A stretch of DNA of 64,000 nt from Bacteroides propionicifaciens DSM 19291 = JCM 14649 (GTDB lineage Bacteria > Bacteroidota > Bacteroidia > Bacteroidales > Bacteroidaceae), in assembly GCF_000375405.1 (NCBI RefSeq), contig NZ_AQWS01000007.1, forward strand, positions 22,779 to 86,778, written 5' to 3'. A program made the position numbers and the translations under genes. Shown here piece after piece: positions 8,999-17,840 of the stretch. How positions within the stretch are numbered: position 1 is the stretch's first letter; each line of letters opens with the position of its first letter. Below the pieces are notes generated by a model that ran no database searches, had not been told where the DNA came from, and saw only the letters and a program-made list of their open reading frames with translations.

Positions 8999-9006
8999 TA
9001 ACTTTG
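8999..9006 (+). promoter_or_regulatory. -7 box (TAACTTTG) of the cbiL operon
   Basis: A perfect TAnnTTTG box ending about 10 bases before the first conserved base of the cobalamin riboswitch, so transcription would start right at the aptamer. No TTTG at the ideal -33 distance is seen; the nearest is at 8984-8987. Confidence 0.55.
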
Positions 9007-9016
9007 GGTTGTTATT

Positions 9017-9177
9017 GGTGCTTAACCTCATTTTGAGGATAAGGTTAAAAGAGAATTAGGTGTAAATCCTAAACAGATCCGCTGCTGTAAGCTTAGTAAC
9101 AACGCTAAAAAACAGAAGTCACTCTCGAGTTTTGAGGGGAAGGCATTTTTAGTGTGAGTAAGTCAGAAAACCTGCCA
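9017..9177 (+). promoter_or_regulatory. Cobalamin (AdoCbl-class) riboswitch controlling cbiL-btuFCD-cbiJD
   Basis: The conserved elements occur in the right order: GGTGCTTAAC start, AGAGAATTAGGTGTAAATCC, AACAGATCCGCTGCTGTAAG (the B12-box region with CCGC-CTGTAA), GGGGAAGGC at ~9136, and the closing GTCAGAAAACCTGCC at 9163-9177. About 110 bases separate the aptamer from the cbiL start. This stretch contains a perfect 16-base palindrome (9234-9249) but no strong U-tailed terminator, which suggests translational control. High cobalamin should repress the operon. Confidence 0.93.
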
Positions 9178-9288
9178 ATAATATCTTTTGTTTTTAAGAG
9201 CTCGAGAATTAGGCTTAAAAACTATGTTTTTATGTTGAATATATTCAACCCTAATCTTTGTAGCCAGTAAGTACAATTCATAATAGAC

Positions 9289-10014
9289 ATGAAGCGTTAT
9301 AATATGGCAAACACAGTTACATTTGTATCTTTAGGTCCTGGTGACCCTAGTCTAATTACCTTAAAAGGACTAAAACAACTTCAAGAGGCAGACATAATTT
9401 ATGCACCCTCCACGCAACTAAAAAGTGGGAAAGTATCTTCCCGTGCATACGACATCATAACCAGCTTGGGTATTGACTCAGCAAAGATTAAACTATTCAA
9501 TGTTCCGATGAGCAAGAATAGAGATTTGGCTGTTAATGCCTATCAAGAAGTGTCTGAACTAATATATCAAGCCCACCTTGAGGGGTATCAGATTGCTATT
9601 TCTGCTGAAGGTGATGCTGGATTTTATTCCTCTAGCCATTATGTAACCGAATATCTTAAGCTTAAAAATATTGAGGTAGATAAAATCCCAGGTATTCCTG
9701 CGTTTATAGCTTCGGGTGCTTTAGCGCATCTACATATTGCCAAGCAAGAGGAGGAGTTACATGTTGTTCCTGGCATTCTCTCTTTAGCAGAGTTAACAGA
9801 TAAATTAAATGCAGGGCATGCTGTTGTTGTTATGAAGGCTTCGCAATGTGAAGAGGTCATTAAGGCGGCAATAAAAGAGTTTCCTGAAACATCTTTTCAT
9901 TACTTCGAGAATGTAGGATTACCTACTGAGTTTTACACTCAAGACACCTCGACTATTTTGGCGCGCTCTTTCCCTTACTTCTCTTTACTAATTATCAAAA
10001 ACGAAGCAGAATGA
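9289..10014 (+). CDS. cbiL: Cobalt-precorrin-2/precorrin-2 C20-methyltransferase
   Basis: A 241-aa tetrapyrrole methylase that uses SAM to methylate C-20 of (cobalt-)precorrin-2, the first committed methylation of corrin-ring synthesis. The N-terminal GPGDPSLITLKGLKQL is the SAM-binding methylase motif, and AEGDAGFYSS is the second glycine-rich block. Length fits CbiL/CobI (~230-245 aa). The ATG at 9289 is used here; an ATG five codons later (9304) matches the usual family start equally well. It is the first gene after the riboswitch and overlaps the next gene by 4 bases. Confidence 0.93.
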   Translation: MKRYNMANTVTFVSLGPGDPSLITLKGLKQLQEADIIYAPSTQLKSGKVSSRAYDIITSLGIDSAKIKLFNVPMSKNRDLAVNAYQEVSELIYQAHLEGYQIAISAEGDAGFYSSSHYVTEYLKLKNIEVDKIPGIPAFIASGALAHLHIAKQEEELHVVPGILSLAELTDKLNAGHAVVVMKASQCEEVIKAAIKEFPETSFHYFENVGLPTEFYTQDTSTILARSFPYFSLLIIKNEAE

Positions 10015-11159
10015 GGAAATTAAGTCTATTCTTTGTTTTATTCTTGACCTTAGTTATCCAAAGCTGTTCTTTCTCCTCTAAGAATAATAAGGCTCAAACA
10101 GAAAATCCTGTTCAGGTCGACACCCTAGAAATTAAGTATGCTAAGGGTTTTAGTATTCGTGATTTTGGAGATTATAAGCTGGTAGATGTTCAAGACCCTT
10201 CGGGTGAGAACCAGCTTAAATATCATTATGCCTTAGTGCCCAGGGGGTCGAACCCCAAATTGCCCAGCGATTATATTAAGATTGAAACTCCCGTCAACAA
10301 GCTGATTTGTATGACCTCACTACAAATATCCAATTTCTACAAGCTAAACGCAGAAGATCGTATCGTAGGAATTACAAGTACACGCTTTTTGTTTAATCCT
10401 CAGATTAATGAGCAGCTTAAAGAGGGCAAAACCAAAAAAATAGGTATTGAAGGTGAGTTTGATGCTGAATTAGTTATGGCCTTGAATCCTGACTTGGTTT
10501 TAGTCTCACCATTTAAAAGAGGAGGCTACGAGTCCATTCGAAATTTAGACATTCCTCTCGTTAGTTTTTTGGGATATAAAGAAGTGTCACCTTTGGGGCA
10601 AGCTGAGTGGATTAAGTTTACAGCGGCACTTTTAGGAAAAGAGGAGCTGGCCAACAAAGAGTTTGATGAGATAGAAAAGAAATACTTAGCCTTGAAGGCT
10701 CAAGTGAAGGATCTTGAGAATCGCCCTACCGTATTGAGTGGTGAATTGCACTCTGGCAATTGGTATGTTGTGGGAGGAGAGAGCTATTTGGCTCAACTCT
10801 TTAGAGATGCTGGAGCACAATACTTCATGAAGAATAATAATGAATCGGGAGGCTATTACGTCGATTTCGAAACTGTATATTCTCAAGGTGCTAATGCTGA
10901 TTTCTGGCGTATTGTCAACAGTCATAACGGAGATTACGACTATGAGGTGTTGGAGAAAACTGATGCCCGTTATACTGATTTCAAGGCTTTTAAAGACAAG
11001 AAGGTAGTTTATTGCAATTTAAGAGATGTACCCTTCTATGAGCAGACTCCAGTTGAGCCTGAAGTAGTTCTAGCGGATCTGATTAAGATTTTTTATCCTT
11101 CCGAGCTACCCAATCATAAGCCTGTGTATTACGATTTATTAACCCCAACAGATAAATGA
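10011..11159 (+). CDS. btuF: ABC transporter substrate-binding lipoprotein (BtuF/FecB type)
   Basis: A 382-aa exported lipoprotein. The N-terminal hydrophobic signal ends in a lipobox LVIQSC with the lipidated Cys at residue 19. The mature part is a class III helical-backbone binding protein: PVNKLICMTSLQISNFYKLN starts lobe 1, ELVMALNPDLVLVSPF is the typical inter-lobe segment, and WYVVGGESYLAQLFRDAGAQYF is in lobe 2. Its position after a cobalamin riboswitch and before FecCD and ATPase genes argues for cobalamin or other corrinoid (or cobalt chelate) uptake. The motif alone cannot separate it from haem or siderophore binding proteins. Confidence 0.8.
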   Translation: MRKLSLFFVLFLTLVIQSCSFSSKNNKAQTENPVQVDTLEIKYAKGFSIRDFGDYKLVDVQDPSGENQLKYHYALVPRGSNPKLPSDYIKIETPVNKLICMTSLQISNFYKLNAEDRIVGITSTRFLFNPQINEQLKEGKTKKIGIEGEFDAELVMALNPDLVLVSPFKRGGYESIRNLDIPLVSFLGYKEVSPLGQAEWIKFTAALLGKEELANKEFDEIEKKYLALKAQVKDLENRPTVLSGELHSGNWYVVGGESYLAQLFRDAGAQYFMKNNNESGGYYVDFETVYSQGANADFWRIVNSHNGDYDYEVLEKTDARYTDFKAFKDKKVVYCNLRDVPFYEQTPVEPEVVLADLIKIFYPSELPNHKPVYYDLLTPTDK

Positions 11160-12199
11160 AACAATTCAAACACTTCTATATCTTCTTATCCATCTTTGTT
11201 TTCATCTTTATTCTGTTTGGTTTGAATTTGACCTTGGGTACAATCTCAATTCCTTTGGGTTCAATTTGGGATATTCTGTTCGGTCGAGAGGTTGATTCAG
11301 AAATTGCAAAGAATATCATTTGGAAAACTAGATTTCCGCAAACCCTGACTGCCTTAGTTGCGGGAGCAGGATTATCAATTAGTGGACTTCAAATGCAAAC
11401 GGTCTTTAGAAATCCTTTGGCAGGTCCTTCTGAGCTTGGAATTAGTTCAGGTGCGAGTTTAGGTGTAGCTTTTATTATTCTTCTTTCAGGGAATATTGGT
11501 GGTGTTGCTTTAAGCCGAATTGGCTTTATGGGGGAAGTTGCCGTATCGGTAGCTGCTATTATAGGAGCTCTTTTTGTGATGCTTATCATTGTTGGTATAT
11601 CCCAAAGGGTGAAAGGGAATGTGATTCTACTTATTATTGGAGTGATGATAGGCTATATCGCCACAGCCATTATTGGTGTGTTAAAGTTTTTTAGTAACGA
11701 CGAAGATGTTCGTGCTTATGTGATTTGGGGACTTGGGAGTTTCTCTAAGGTTTCCGAAGCTCAAGTATATACTTTCGTTACGTTAATGGCTATTCTTATC
11801 CCGCTCTCATTTTTACTGATTAAGTCTTTAAATTTGATGTTGTTAGGAGAGAGTTATGCTAAGAACTTAGGATTAAATATGAAGCGTTCTCGTTTTTGGA
11901 CAATTTGTTGTTCGTGTGTAATCACAGCGATAGTAACTGCTTATTGTGGTCCTATTGTATTCTTAGGATTGGCTGTACCTCATCTTTGTAGGACATTATT
12001 CTCGAGCTCTGATCATCGTGTTCTTATGCCCGCTGTAACCCTAACTGGTGGAGCTTTAGCTTTGCTTTGTAACCTAATTGCTCGAATGCCTGGTTATGAG
12101 GGAGCCTTGCCCATCAACTCGGTAACTGCCCTTATCGGTGCACCGATTGTGATATCCGTATTGTTTGGTAAACGAAAAAATGCAAGTTATGAAGACTAA
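11156..12199 (+). CDS. btuC: ABC transporter permease (BtuC/FecCD family)
   Basis: A 347-aa inner-membrane protein with about nine or ten helices. The family motifs are RFPQTLTALVAGAGLSISGLQMQTVFRNPLAGP near residue 60-90, GPIVFLGLAVPHLCR and the coupling/C-terminal GALPINSVTALIGAPIVISVLFG. It would form the corrinoid channel together with the ATPase encoded next. The ATG overlaps the stop of the binding-protein gene by 4 bases, and the gene itself overlaps the ATPase gene. Confidence 0.88.
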   Translation: MKQFKHFYIFLSIFVFIFILFGLNLTLGTISIPLGSIWDILFGREVDSEIAKNIIWKTRFPQTLTALVAGAGLSISGLQMQTVFRNPLAGPSELGISSGASLGVAFIILLSGNIGGVALSRIGFMGEVAVSVAAIIGALFVMLIIVGISQRVKGNVILLIIGVMIGYIATAIIGVLKFFSNDEDVRAYVIWGLGSFSKVSEAQVYTFVTLMAILIPLSFLLIKSLNLMLLGESYAKNLGLNMKRSRFWTICCSCVITAIVTAYCGPIVFLGLAVPHLCRTLFSSSDHRVLMPAVTLTGGALALLCNLIARMPGYEGALPINSVTALIGAPIVISVLFGKRKNASYED

Positions 12200-13196
12200 G
12201 AAACAAACCATTATACTTCAAGACCTATCTATTGGCTACTTAAGTAAAAAGAGTAAGAAGGTCGTTGCATCTGATTTATCTTGTTCGGTTTGGAGTGGTG
12301 AGCTTACTTGCTTAATCGGTTCGAATGGTGTAGGTAAATCGACCTTATTACGTACCTTATGTGCTTTTCAGCCCAAACTAGGGGGTAATGTTTTAATAAA
12401 TGATAAGGATATATCTAGTTATAAAGAAAAAGAGTTAGCAAAACTCATTAGTGTGGTTTTAACTGAGCGATTTTCTATTCGAAACATGACTGCAAAAGAA
12501 TTGATCAGTATGGGTAGAAGCCCTTATACTGGTTTTTGGGGGATGCTAGATGATAAGGATAATCAAATTATTGATGAGGCTATTCGTCTCGTTAAAATTG
12601 AAAAGTTATCCAATCGCCTAATTGATACTCTGAGTGATGGTGAGCGACAAAAATGTTTGATTGCTAAAGCTCTAGTCCAAGATACGCCAATTATTTTGCT
12701 TGACGAGCCTACAGCTTTTTTGGATTTTCCAAGTAAGGTTGAACTTATGCAACTTCTGCATCGCTTGTCGAGAGAGACCAATAAAACGATATTCTTATCT
12801 ACACACGATTTGGAATTAGCGCTTCAAATTGCCGATAAAATTTGGTTAATGGACGAAAAGGCAGGTGTGCAGATGGGAACTCCCGAAGATTTAGCACTCA
12901 ACAACCTAAAAAGCTTCTTTGCTCAGAAAGACATCATATTTGACCCAACTTCGGGACTCTTTAGAGTTGAAAATGATTATCAGCGTGAAATCCGATTGGA
13001 AGGTCATGGAGTCATCTACGCAATGATCCGTAAAGCACTTCTTCGTCATAAAATTTTAGCCAGCCGACAAACAGAATCTAAAATCTGCATCCGTGCTGAA
13101 CAAGGGGATTTTAGAGTGTATAGGGATGAGAAATTATTGGATAGTGCTACGACTATCGAAGAGTTAATCGATATTATTAATAAGCTATGGTCCTAA
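12180..13196 (+). CDS. btuD: ABC transporter ATP-binding protein (BtuD/FecE type) with C-terminal extension
   Basis: An ABC ATPase with Walker A GSNGVGKST, signature LSDGERQ, Walker B IILLDEPTAFLD and H-loop STHD. The frame is open to a TTG at 12165, but ATG at 12180 (or 12189) is the likelier start and gives ~338 aa. BtuD/FecE proteins are usually ~250-265 aa. Here about 75 extra residues follow the core (VIYAMIRKALLRHKILA onward), forming a small alpha/beta domain of unknown role that may bind a ligand or regulate transport. It is the last transporter gene before cbiJ-cbiD, with a 10-base overlap. Confidence 0.87.
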   Translation: MQVMKTKKQTIILQDLSIGYLSKKSKKVVASDLSCSVWSGELTCLIGSNGVGKSTLLRTLCAFQPKLGGNVLINDKDISSYKEKELAKLISVVLTERFSIRNMTAKELISMGRSPYTGFWGMLDDKDNQIIDEAIRLVKIEKLSNRLIDTLSDGERQKCLIAKALVQDTPIILLDEPTAFLDFPSKVELMQLLHRLSRETNKTIFLSTHDLELALQIADKIWLMDEKAGVQMGTPEDLALNNLKSFFAQKDIIFDPTSGLFRVENDYQREIRLEGHGVIYAMIRKALLRHKILASRQTESKICIRAEQGDFRVYRDEKLLDSATTIEELIDIINKLWS

Positions 13197-15004
13197 TTTT
13201 TGGAGGTACTACCGAGGGTAGAATCTGTGCTAAAGTCTGCGAAGAGGCAGGTAAGGTTTTCTATTACTCAACAAAATCAGCTTATCAACAAATTGAGCTG
13301 CATCATGGTGTGCGTGTAAGCGGTGGTATGAATGCTCAGCAAATGAAAGATTTTATCAGAGCACACGATATAAGGATGGTTATTGATGCTGCACATCCCT
13401 TTGCTGAAGAATTACATCGCAATATTGATTTGGCTACTCAGGCACTTGAAATCCCAGTGATTCGGTATGAGCGAGCCTATCCACAATCAGAATCTCATTT
13501 GGTTTGGTTTGATACTTATGCCGATGCTGTAGAATATCTCAATCGGCAGCAATTTAATAAGCTGTTGGCTTTAACGGGTGTAAATACCATCCAAAAATTA
13601 AAACCCTATTGGCAGAATCATAATACTTGGTTTAGGATCATCAATCGTAGTGAATCAAATGCTATTGCTAGGGACTTGGGCTTCCCCCAAGAGAAGATTA
13701 TTTATTTTGATAAAGAGGATGATGAACTAGCGCTTTTGCATAATCTAAAGCCAGATGCAGTGATCACCAAAGAGAGTGGGGAATCGGGAGGTTTTCAAGA
13801 GAAAGTTGATGCTACTCGAGCGATGAATCTCCCACTATTGGTCGTTAGAAGACCAAAACTATCTTCTTTGTTCATTTCAGTTTACGGCATCTATGGCTTA
13901 AGGCGTACAATAGAGCAATTACTACCTTCGTATTTCGAACTTCGAATCGGTTTCACTACGGGTAGTTCGGCTACTGCGGCTACTAAGGCTGCATTACTTG
14001 CTCTAATTACTCAAACAGCGATGGATGAGGTTATAATTCATCTGCCTAGTGGAGAGCCTATCACTATTCCTACCCAGGTGACTTCAATCGGAGAGTCAGA
14101 AGCTTCGGCATTTGTGATTAAGGATGCTGGAGATGATCCCGATGTTACTCACGGCCATGCGATAGCCTCAACGGTAAGTTATACGGGGGAGCATAGTGGA
14201 GTTCGTTTTCTACAAGGTCAAGGTGTAGGAAAGGTTACCCTTCCAGGACTTGATATTCCTATTGGTGACCCCGCTATAAATAAGACGCCTCGACTCATGA
14301 TACAGCATGAGATTCAAGAAGTTTTATTGGAGTGTGGTTTGAGCATTGATAGTGCCCAAGGTATTGATGTGAAAATATCCGTACCTGAAGGAGAGCAACT
14401 TGCTGAGAAAACATTTAATCCTCGCTTGGGAATTGTAGGTGGCATCTCTATCATAGGTACTTCTGGAGTAGTTAAACCTTTTTCTTCTGATGCCTTTATT
14501 GGTTCTATCCGACGAGAAATTCAAGTAGCCAAAGCCTTGAAGGTAACGCATATTGTATTCAATTCGGGAGCAAAGAGTGAGCGATATTTAAAGGAGCTTT
14601 ATCCTGATTTTATTACCAATGCCTTTATTCAATATGGTAATTTTATTGGTGAGGCACTAAACCTTGCCCACGAAGAGGGGATTCAAGAGGTTACTTTGGG
14701 TGTAATGTTGGGTAAAGCAGTCAAATTGGCTGAGGGACATCTCAATACGCATAGCAAAGAGGTTGTGATGAATAAAGAGTTCATTCTGAATTTGGCTCAA
14801 GAGCTAAATTACAGTGATTGGGTGATAGAGGAAATCAAAAAAATGACTTTAGCCCGTCAGCTGTGGCAAATCATTCCAAGTGATGACCTAAGACTATTCC
14901 AATTATTACTGAAGCACTGCCAATTGGTATGTAAACCTCAATTCCCTAATGGTAAACTAAATATCTACTTGATTACCGAAAAAGGAGAGATAATAGGGGG
15001 TTAG
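13187..15004 (+). CDS. cbiJ-cbiD: Fused precorrin-6A reductase (CbiJ) and cobalt-precorrin-5B C1-methyltransferase (CbiD)
   Basis: A 605-aa two-domain enzyme. Residues 1 to ~245 are CbiJ/CobK: VLIFGGTTEGR at the N-terminus (NAD(P)H site), and DAAHPFAEELHRN and ALTGVNTIQKLKPYW in the middle. From ~250 onward it is CbiD, beginning with RIGFTTGSSATAATKAALLA and continuing through DAGDDPDVTHG, GVGKVTLPGL and FNSGAKSERYLKELYP. CbiD methylates C-1 of cobalt-precorrin-5B and CbiJ reduces cobalt-precorrin-6A, two consecutive steps. The stop (TAG 15002-15004) overlaps the stop of convergent cobC (15001-15003 on the minus strand), so the two operons end within the same four bases. Confidence 0.93.
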   Translation: MVLIFGGTTEGRICAKVCEEAGKVFYYSTKSAYQQIELHHGVRVSGGMNAQQMKDFIRAHDIRMVIDAAHPFAEELHRNIDLATQALEIPVIRYERAYPQSESHLVWFDTYADAVEYLNRQQFNKLLALTGVNTIQKLKPYWQNHNTWFRIINRSESNAIARDLGFPQEKIIYFDKEDDELALLHNLKPDAVITKESGESGGFQEKVDATRAMNLPLLVVRRPKLSSLFISVYGIYGLRRTIEQLLPSYFELRIGFTTGSSATAATKAALLALITQTAMDEVIIHLPSGEPITIPTQVTSIGESEASAFVIKDAGDDPDVTHGHAIASTVSYTGEHSGVRFLQGQGVGKVTLPGLDIPIGDPAINKTPRLMIQHEIQEVLLECGLSIDSAQGIDVKISVPEGEQLAEKTFNPRLGIVGGISIIGTSGVVKPFSSDAFIGSIRREIQVAKALKVTHIVFNSGAKSERYLKELYPDFITNAFIQYGNFIGEALNLAHEEGIQEVTLGVMLGKAVKLAEGHLNTHSKEVVMNKEFILNLAQELNYSDWVIEEIKKMTLARQLWQIIPSDDLRLFQLLLKHCQLVCKPQFPNGKLNIYLITEKGEIIGG

Positions 15005-15525
15005 AAACGATGATGAATAATCTGACCATACTCAGTCTTTAATTCGAAAGCTTCCTCTATTTTTATGTGCTCGAAATAGACATTGGCACATGAGCAGACT
15101 CCGCCGTGGGTGAATATAATTACATTTTCGTAGGGTTTTTCTCGTAGTTCATCGATAAATTCAGATACGCGTGCAAGCATTAATTTGAATGATTCGCCGT
15201 TGGGTACTGCTTTGCCAATCCAATCTTCTTCCCAAACCTTGAAATCTATTTCCCCCCATTCTTTCATCTCCCAATCACCGAAGTCTAGCTCTTTGAGTCG
15301 GTCATCAAAAGTAATCTCATCTTTGGCATCTATGCAATAATGAGCAAGCCTTTTGCATCGTGTGAGCGGACTAGCATAGACTTTATCAAACGGAATAGTC
15401 GACAACCCTTTTTTAACGATTTCTGCTTCTACCTCAAAAGTGGGTTTTAGTGGTACATCTGATTGGCCGTAACAAACACCTTTGGGCACATCGACTGCTG
15501 TATGTCTTATAAAGTAGATATTCAT
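15001..15525 (-). CDS. cobC: Alpha-ribazole-5'-phosphate phosphatase (histidine phosphatase family)
   Basis: A 174-aa phosphatase. The N-terminal RHT of MNIYFIRHTAVDVPKGVCYG is the phospho-histidine motif (RHG/RHT), SPLTRCKRLA provides the second Arg, LDFGDWEMKEW is the conserved family block and FTHGGVC carries the second catalytic His. It removes the 5'-phosphate from alpha-ribazole-phosphate or adenosylcobalamin-5'-phosphate in lower-loop assembly. It is the last gene of the 13-gene minus operon and overlaps cobS by 4 bases. Confidence 0.88.
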   Translation of the reverse strand: MNIYFIRHTAVDVPKGVCYGQSDVPLKPTFEVEAEIVKKGLSTIPFDKVYASPLTRCKRLAHYCIDAKDEITFDDRLKELDFGDWEMKEWGEIDFKVWEEDWIGKAVPNGESFKLMLARVSEFIDELREKPYENVIIFTHGGVCSCANVYFEHIKIEEAFELKTEYGQIIHHRF

Positions 15526-16283
15526 AGTTGATTATTTATGGTAATTAAGATACCTAAATATACCGATAATTCGCAGAGAAGGAACATTGCACCGCAAGAA
15601 TCTCCTGTATAGCCTTGAATTCTTTTTTTCAGTAGCGCTACTATGAGTACAAAGATTGCTATAGGGAAAAGAATAATCCACCAGCTTTGATAAGGAATGA
15701 TGAACATAAAAGGAAATAGTCCCAATGGATACACCAGTAATGCAGTTTTCCAGTTCATCTTATCGTAGACAACCTTAGCCTTACTGGTCTCTTGTGTACG
15801 AGCATAAGGCAGAACTTTATTAATATGCGAAGCAACGAGTTTAGCCAACGGATCTGATATAAATATCATAGCCATTGCCATATCAGTATCCACACTATAA
15901 AGACAGGAAAATAAGAGTATAAAGTAAATCACATGAGTAAGTACTCCGTAAGTTCCAATATGTGAGTCCTTCATAATCTCCAATACACGTGTTCTAGTGC
16001 TACCTCCTCCTAATCCATCCATGAAGTCGGATAGTCCATCTTCGTGTAAAGCACCCGTTATAAGTACTCTAGAGGCAATAGCTAAGATTATAGCGACCGA
16101 GTAAGGCAGAATCATACTCGTAAGCCCAAGAGTTAATGCCATGACTCCACCAGTCAGCCAACCAGCCAGAGGCCAATAATTGATGACCTGTTTAAAGTAT
16201 TGTGAAGGTATATTGAAGCATTTTAATTTATAAAAAGGGAATCTAGTAAAAAACAGAAGTGATGCGGCAATCTCTTTTAGCAT
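15522..16283 (-). CDS. cobS: Adenosylcobinamide-GDP ribazoletransferase (cobalamin synthase)
   Basis: A 253-aa polytopic inner-membrane enzyme that joins AdoCbi-GDP with alpha-ribazole(-phosphate). Characteristic motifs are FFTRFPF near residue 12-18, WPLAGWLTGG, GALHEDGLSDFMDGLGGG with the metal-binding acidic residues, MKDSHIGTYG and GYTGDSCGA near the C-terminus. Length is normal. It is spaced 1 base from cobT and overlaps cobC by 4 bases. Confidence 0.95.
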   Translation of the reverse strand: MLKEIAASLLFFTRFPFYKLKCFNIPSQYFKQVINYWPLAGWLTGGVMALTLGLTSMILPYSVAIILAIASRVLITGALHEDGLSDFMDGLGGGSTRTRVLEIMKDSHIGTYGVLTHVIYFILLFSCLYSVDTDMAMAMIFISDPLAKLVASHINKVLPYARTQETSKAKVVYDKMNWKTALLVYPLGLFPFMFIIPYQSWWIILFPIAIFVLIVALLKKRIQGYTGDSCGAMFLLCELSVYLGILITINNQL

Positions 16284-16284
16284 A

Positions 16285-17325
16285 TCAAAAGTATTTTGTG
16301 ACCTCTACAGTCTTAAATGAACTCATCTCATTAATCATACGCACAGCAGAATCTACGATTGGATAAGCACAAAGTGCACCAGTTCCTTCTCCTAAGCGAA
16401 AACCGAGATTAAGAATTGGACAAGCATTTAAAGCTTTTAATACCGTACGGTGACCTGTCTCATTTCCTTCGTGTCCGTATATGGCATAATGTAGGACATT
16501 CGGATTGATTTTCGAAGCCATTAACATACAATTCGTCATAATGAACCCATCTACTAAAATAACCATTTTATTTTGTGCCGCCTCTAACATTGCACCAACA
16601 GTCATTACCATTTCGTAACCACCAAAATACTGCATAACAGATAGAGCCGATCCATCTCCTGCGTAATTTTCGATTGCCCTAGATAAAACATCAAACTTAT
16701 GGTCTAGGATATTCCCAGTATGATCACTTCCTGCACCTATACACTCCTTGAGTGGCACTCCTGTTAGGAGATGCATCCACAGTGCCGATGAAGAGGTATT
16801 TGTTATTCCCATTTCACCCAAGGCCAATATATTTGACCCTTTATCAAAGCACATCTTGGCGCACTCAGCTCCAAAACTAATTGCCTCATCCATTTCTTGG
16901 CTTGTCATGGCCGATTCGTAGAGATAGTTTTTAGTTTGCTTACTTATTTTATGCTGTATGAGCGAAGGATTGGTGAAGCTCAGATCATAGTTAATCCCTG
17001 CATCCACTACATATAACTCAAAGCCATGTTGGCGAGCCAAGAAATTGACACCTGCTCCACCAGACAAGAAGTTTAACAGCATTTGATAGGTTATCTCCTG
17101 TGGTGAAAGACTTATATTCTCTACTGCTACACCATGGTCAGCTGCAAAAACAAGGTGATGAGGTGAGCGAAGACTTGGGCTTAGCGTATTTTGTATCCAG
17201 CCTACTTGTAGGGCTAGGTCTTCGAGTTTACCGAGTGAGCCCAAAGGCTTAGTCAGGTTATTGATTTTATCTTGAAGTTGGGGAATGATTTTATCGTCTG
17301 GTTTCTTAATATTAAATTCCTTCAT
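16285..17325 (-). CDS. cobT: Nicotinate-nucleotide:dimethylbenzimidazole phosphoribosyltransferase
   Basis: A 346-aa enzyme that activates the lower-ligand base. Motifs are KPLGSLGKLEDLA at the N-terminus, FAADHGVAVENISLSPQE, LSGGAGVNFLAR, LGEMGITNTSSSA, and the C-terminal FRLGEGTGA containing the catalytic glutamate region. Length fits CobT (~345-356 aa). Two bases separate it from cobU. Its presence shows that the organism can attach a benzimidazole or similar lower ligand, although no bzaABCDE genes for making DMB anaerobically are in the window. Confidence 0.95.
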   Translation of the reverse strand: MKEFNIKKPDDKIIPQLQDKINNLTKPLGSLGKLEDLALQVGWIQNTLSPSLRSPHHLVFAADHGVAVENISLSPQEITYQMLLNFLSGGAGVNFLARQHGFELYVVDAGINYDLSFTNPSLIQHKISKQTKNYLYESAMTSQEMDEAISFGAECAKMCFDKGSNILALGEMGITNTSSSALWMHLLTGVPLKECIGAGSDHTGNILDHKFDVLSRAIENYAGDGSALSVMQYFGGYEMVMTVGAMLEAAQNKMVILVDGFIMTNCMLMASKINPNVLHYAIYGHEGNETGHRTVLKALNACPILNLGFRLGEGTGALCAYPIVDSAVRMINEMSSFKTVEVTKYF

Positions 17326-17327
17326 GT

Positions 17328-17840
17328 TTACTTTATTTTGACGGGTATGCCCGAGACCATTAGTGTGACTTCATCTGCTCTCTGAGCGATGTATTGGTTT
17401 AGCCAACCTTGGAGATCGGCGAATTTGCGTTGGATGGTATTTATTGACATTTCACCCATGCCAATTTCATTAGTGACAAAGATGAAATGGGCATCTTGCT
17501 GAGTCAATTTATCAAACTCAGCTTTGAGCCCTTCGAGCGATGCACTAACATCCGAATCTAGGTCGTAAAAAAAGTTTGTAGCCCATAGGGTAATGCAATC
17601 AATCAGTACAACTTGATTCGAAACATCGTGTGTGCTCATAAATTTCTCTTCTTCGATATTAATCCAAGATTGAGCAGCTCGATTGGCCTTATGTAAAGCT
17701 ATACGTTGGCGATGCTCTTCGTCCCAAACTCTCGATGTAGCTAGGTAGATAGGTTTTTCTGCTAGAGATAAAGCCAACTTTTCGGCATGAGAACTTTTAC
17801 CTGAACGTTGGCCTCCTGTGATTAAATGTATCTTTCTCAT
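17328..17840 (-). CDS. cobU: Adenosylcobinamide kinase / adenosylcobinamide-phosphate guanylyltransferase
   Basis: A 170-aa bifunctional enzyme. The N-terminal P-loop is GGQRSGKSSHAE, LATSRVWDEEHRQRIALHK contains the guanylylated-His region, VVLIDCITLWATNFF is the Walker-B-like segment and FVTNEIGMG is the conserved CobU motif. It phosphorylates adenosylcobinamide and transfers GMP to give AdoCbi-GDP, the substrate of the CobS encoded downstream. It overlaps the cbiG-cbiF gene by 4 bases. Confidence 0.94.
   Translation of the reverse strand: MRKIHLITGGQRSGKSSHAEKLALSLAEKPIYLATSRVWDEEHRQRIALHKANRAAQSWINIEEEKFMSTHDVSNQVVLIDCITLWATNFFYDLDSDVSASLEGLKAEFDKLTQQDAHFIFVTNEIGMGEMSINTIQRKFADLQGWLNQYIAQRADEVTLMVSGIPVKIK

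Noticed and set aside
9178..9288. Possible leader peptide or terminator after the first riboswitch
   Set aside because: ATG triplets here run into stops after a few codons, and the only symmetry (palindrome 9234-9249) has no T-run, so nothing beyond a translational expression platform is supported.
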